A stretch of 14,708 bases of DNA from Candidatus Rifleibacteriota bacterium. Its GTDB lineage: Bacteria; Riflebacteria; Ozemobacteria; Ozemobacterales; Ozemobacteraceae. Below, one piece after another: positions 14,058 to 14,708 of the stretch. Position 1 is the first letter of the stretch, and every line of letters starts with the position of its first letter. The position numbers and the translations under genes were made by a program. Below the pieces are notes generated by a model that was given only the letters and a program-made list of their open reading frames with translations, did no database searches and was not told the DNA's origin. The stretch covers positions 1-14,708 of the forward strand of contig JAKJFO010000102.1 in assembly GCA_022704885.1 (NCBI GenBank). The letters run 5' to 3'.

Positions 14058-14131
14058 GCGCCTATAGCTCAGTTGGATAGAGCACAGGATTCCTAATCCT
14101 GGGGTCTCAGGTTCGAATCCTGATAGGCGCG
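14058..14131 (+). tRNA. tRNA-Arg (anticodon CCU)
   Basis: The 74 bases fold into a full cloverleaf. The acceptor stem GCGCCTA/TAGGCGC has 7 perfect pairs, the D arm is GCTC/GAGC around AGTTGGATA, the anticodon stem is CAGGA/TCCTG with loop TTCCTAA giving anticodon CCT (14092-14094), the variable loop is GGGTC, and the T arm is TCAGG/CCTGA around TTCGAAT. The discriminator base is G at 14131. It reads AGG arginine codons. The 3' CCA is not encoded, so it must be added by the nucleotidyltransferase. TTTTTT at 14133-14138 directly follows and probably ends transcription. Confidence 0.97.
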
Positions 14132-14139
14132 CTTTTTTG
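14132..14139 (+). terminator. T tract directly after tRNA-Arg
   Basis: Six T residues at 14133-14138 follow the acceptor stem by one base. A-rich bases before the tRNA (14050-14053) could extend the stem across it. There is no separate hairpin, so this is a weak, tRNA-dependent terminator call. Confidence 0.4.
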
Positions 14140-14148
14140 TATCCGCTA

Positions 14149-14196
14149 TAGTTCTCGTGCTCGTTCTCTTAATCGTGCTCGTTCTCGTAATCGTGA
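14149..14196. repeat. Degenerate TCGTNN hexamer array (8 units)
   Basis: The 48 bases divide into eight hexamers in register: TAGTTC, TCGTGC, TCGTTC, TCTTAA, TCGTGC, TCGTTC, TCGTAA, TCGTGA. Six keep TCGT exactly, and the last two positions vary among GC, TC, AA and GA. Two 18-base super-units (14155-14172 and 14173-14190) differ at one base. It is non-coding, lies 17 bases after the tRNA, and belongs to no gene. Confidence 0.75.
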
Positions 14197-14209
14197 GCGC
14201 CATCAACCT

Positions 14210-14244
14210 GCCATCCTGCGCGCAGTCGCAGGATCCAGAATGGC
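14210..14244. repeat. Inverted repeat (hairpin element) downstream of tRNA
   Basis: ATCCTGCG (14213-14220) and CGCAGGAT (14227-14234) pair perfectly around a 6-base loop, and GCC (14210-14212) can pair with GGC (14242-14244) across a 7-base bulge. No T tract follows, so it is not a standard terminator. It may be a remnant of an interspersed REP- or MITE-like element. The bases from 14245 to about 14328 show nothing I can name. Confidence 0.55.
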
Positions 14245-14328
14245 TATAAAACATGGATTCAGCGACTTCGCTCTGCTACGCGTATAATTACGGAAAAGAG
14301 CAGAATTTCTGAATTTGCAGGTCGGCTC

Positions 14329-14357
14329 TTGACGCTTGCTGAATATATTCTTACAAT
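14329..14357 (+). promoter_or_regulatory. Sigma70-type promoter for the right-edge gene
   Basis: TTGACG (14329-14334), a 17-base spacer and TACAAT (14352-14357) match the consensus at 5/6 and 5/6, the best promoter in the window. Transcription should begin near 14364. That leaves 31 bases to the ATG at 14395, but only 12 bases to the ATG at 14376 that opens the coding frame. Confidence 0.75.
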
Positions 14358-14375
14358 GATTGTACATCTCTTTCC

Positions 14376-14708
14376 ATGCGTTCTGGAGGTCAAAATGAAA
14401 CGAACACTGGTAATGAGCATACTTATGTCAGCGTGGCAGATACTCCTCGTGAAGGCTTCGTTCCCACCTGGAAAGCCGGCGACCGCTGGGTTCTGGAAGC
14501 ATCCTATCGCGACCTTAAAGCCGAAGGCGAGGTCTGGTTGCCTCCGATACAGTGGGTTTTCCGTGTTCGCTCCATCAAGGAAAAGTATGGTCGCCAGTGC
14601 TATATCGTCCATGTTTTTCCGCGCCATGGCGAAATGAAGGTGCAGGCAATTCTCTGGCTGGCTGTCGAAGACCTCAAGCCGGTCAGAGTTATCGATGTCT
14701 TTCCAATG
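14376..14708 (+). CDS. Uncharacterised protein, partial at the right edge; N-terminus uncertain
   Basis: The reading frame that opens at the ATG at 14376 stays open for 111 codons to the window edge and has the composition of a real protein: EGFVPTWKAGDRWVLEASYR, then EVWLPPIQWVFRVRSIKEKY, GRQCYIVHVFP and VQAILWLAVEDLKPVRVIDV. The alternating aromatic and charged strands suggest a beta-rich domain. I do not recognise the family. The start is doubtful: no ribosome binding site precedes 14376, and the frame is closed by TGA at 14340-14342. An ideal GGAGG (14385-14389) stands 5 bases before an ATG at 14395 in a different frame, which opens a signal-peptide-like start (MKRTLVMSILMSAW) but then runs into an unlikely sequence that stops at 14637. 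The gene could be frameshifted near its 5' end, or start unusually. Its body lies outside the window. Confidence 0.65.
   Translation, partial: MRSGGQNETNTGNEHTYVSVADTPREGFVPTWKAGDRWVLEASYRDLKAEGEVWLPPIQWVFRVRSIKEKYGRQCYIVHVFPRHGEMKVQAILWLAVEDLKPVRVIDVFPM
14385..14389 (+). promoter_or_regulatory. Strong ribosome binding site in conflict with the coding frame
   Basis: GGAGG is followed after 5 bases by ATG at 14395. That ATG begins a basic-hydrophobic, signal-peptide-like stretch one frame away from the frame that clearly codes further on. The site lies inside the frame that starts at 14376. Confidence 0.5.

Noticed and set aside
14149..14196. CRISPR array
   Set aside because: The units are 6 bases with no spacers and no cas genes are present; it is a simple degenerate tandem repeat.
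14329..14637. Open frame of 102 codons ending at 14637, including the ATG at 14395, as a stand-alone gene
   Set aside because: After the hydrophobic start the translation is unlike a folded protein, while the neighbouring frame over the same bases is convincing; kept only as part of the frame-conflict finding.

Overview
This 14.7 kb window looks like chromosomal DNA from a Gram-negative-type bacterium of roughly even base composition. The signs are several Sec signal peptides, type IV pilin-like pseudopilins, an MEP-pathway ispG and a c-di-GMP signalling protein. The mix of large multi-domain sensors, degenerate SpoIIE-type phosphatase domains and many pilin-like proteins reminds me of deep-branching candidate phyla such as Riflebacteria. 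That placement is inference only; nothing here fixes the taxonomy.

Left part (1-3168, all minus strand): a promoter at 3140-3168 drives a secreted protein made of two tandem GATase1-like (ThuA/DUF4350-like) domains (1471-3105). A strong hairpin with a T tract (1420-1461) follows it. Next come a MalF/UgpA-type sugar ABC permease (515-1393) and the first 167 residues of its MalG/UgpE-type partner, which runs off the left edge. No solute-binding protein or ATPase is visible in the window.

Middle part (3206-12596, all minus strand): six genes in a row whose stops and starts overlap by 1 to 4 bases, so they are almost certainly one translationally coupled operon. In order of transcription they are a 1054-residue two-sensor diguanylate cyclase, a PilV/GspI-like pseudopilin, a GspJ/PilW-like pseudopilin, a membrane protein with a SpoIIE-type phosphatase domain, ispG, and an exported TolB-like beta-propeller protein. 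Signalling, envelope or pilus-like structures and isoprenoid synthesis are thus tied together in one transcript.

Right part (12597-14708): a divergent exported TPR protein (plus) converges on an exported, membrane-anchored protein that resembles the soluble part of a type IV pilin but has no prepilin leader (minus). Then come a tRNA-Arg(CCU) with a good promoter, a run of degenerate TCGTNN hexamers, a hairpin element, and the start of a plus-strand gene that leaves the window. In that last gene the best promoter and ribosome binding site point to an ATG in a different frame from the one that clearly codes, which suggests a frameshift, an odd start or a decayed 5' end.
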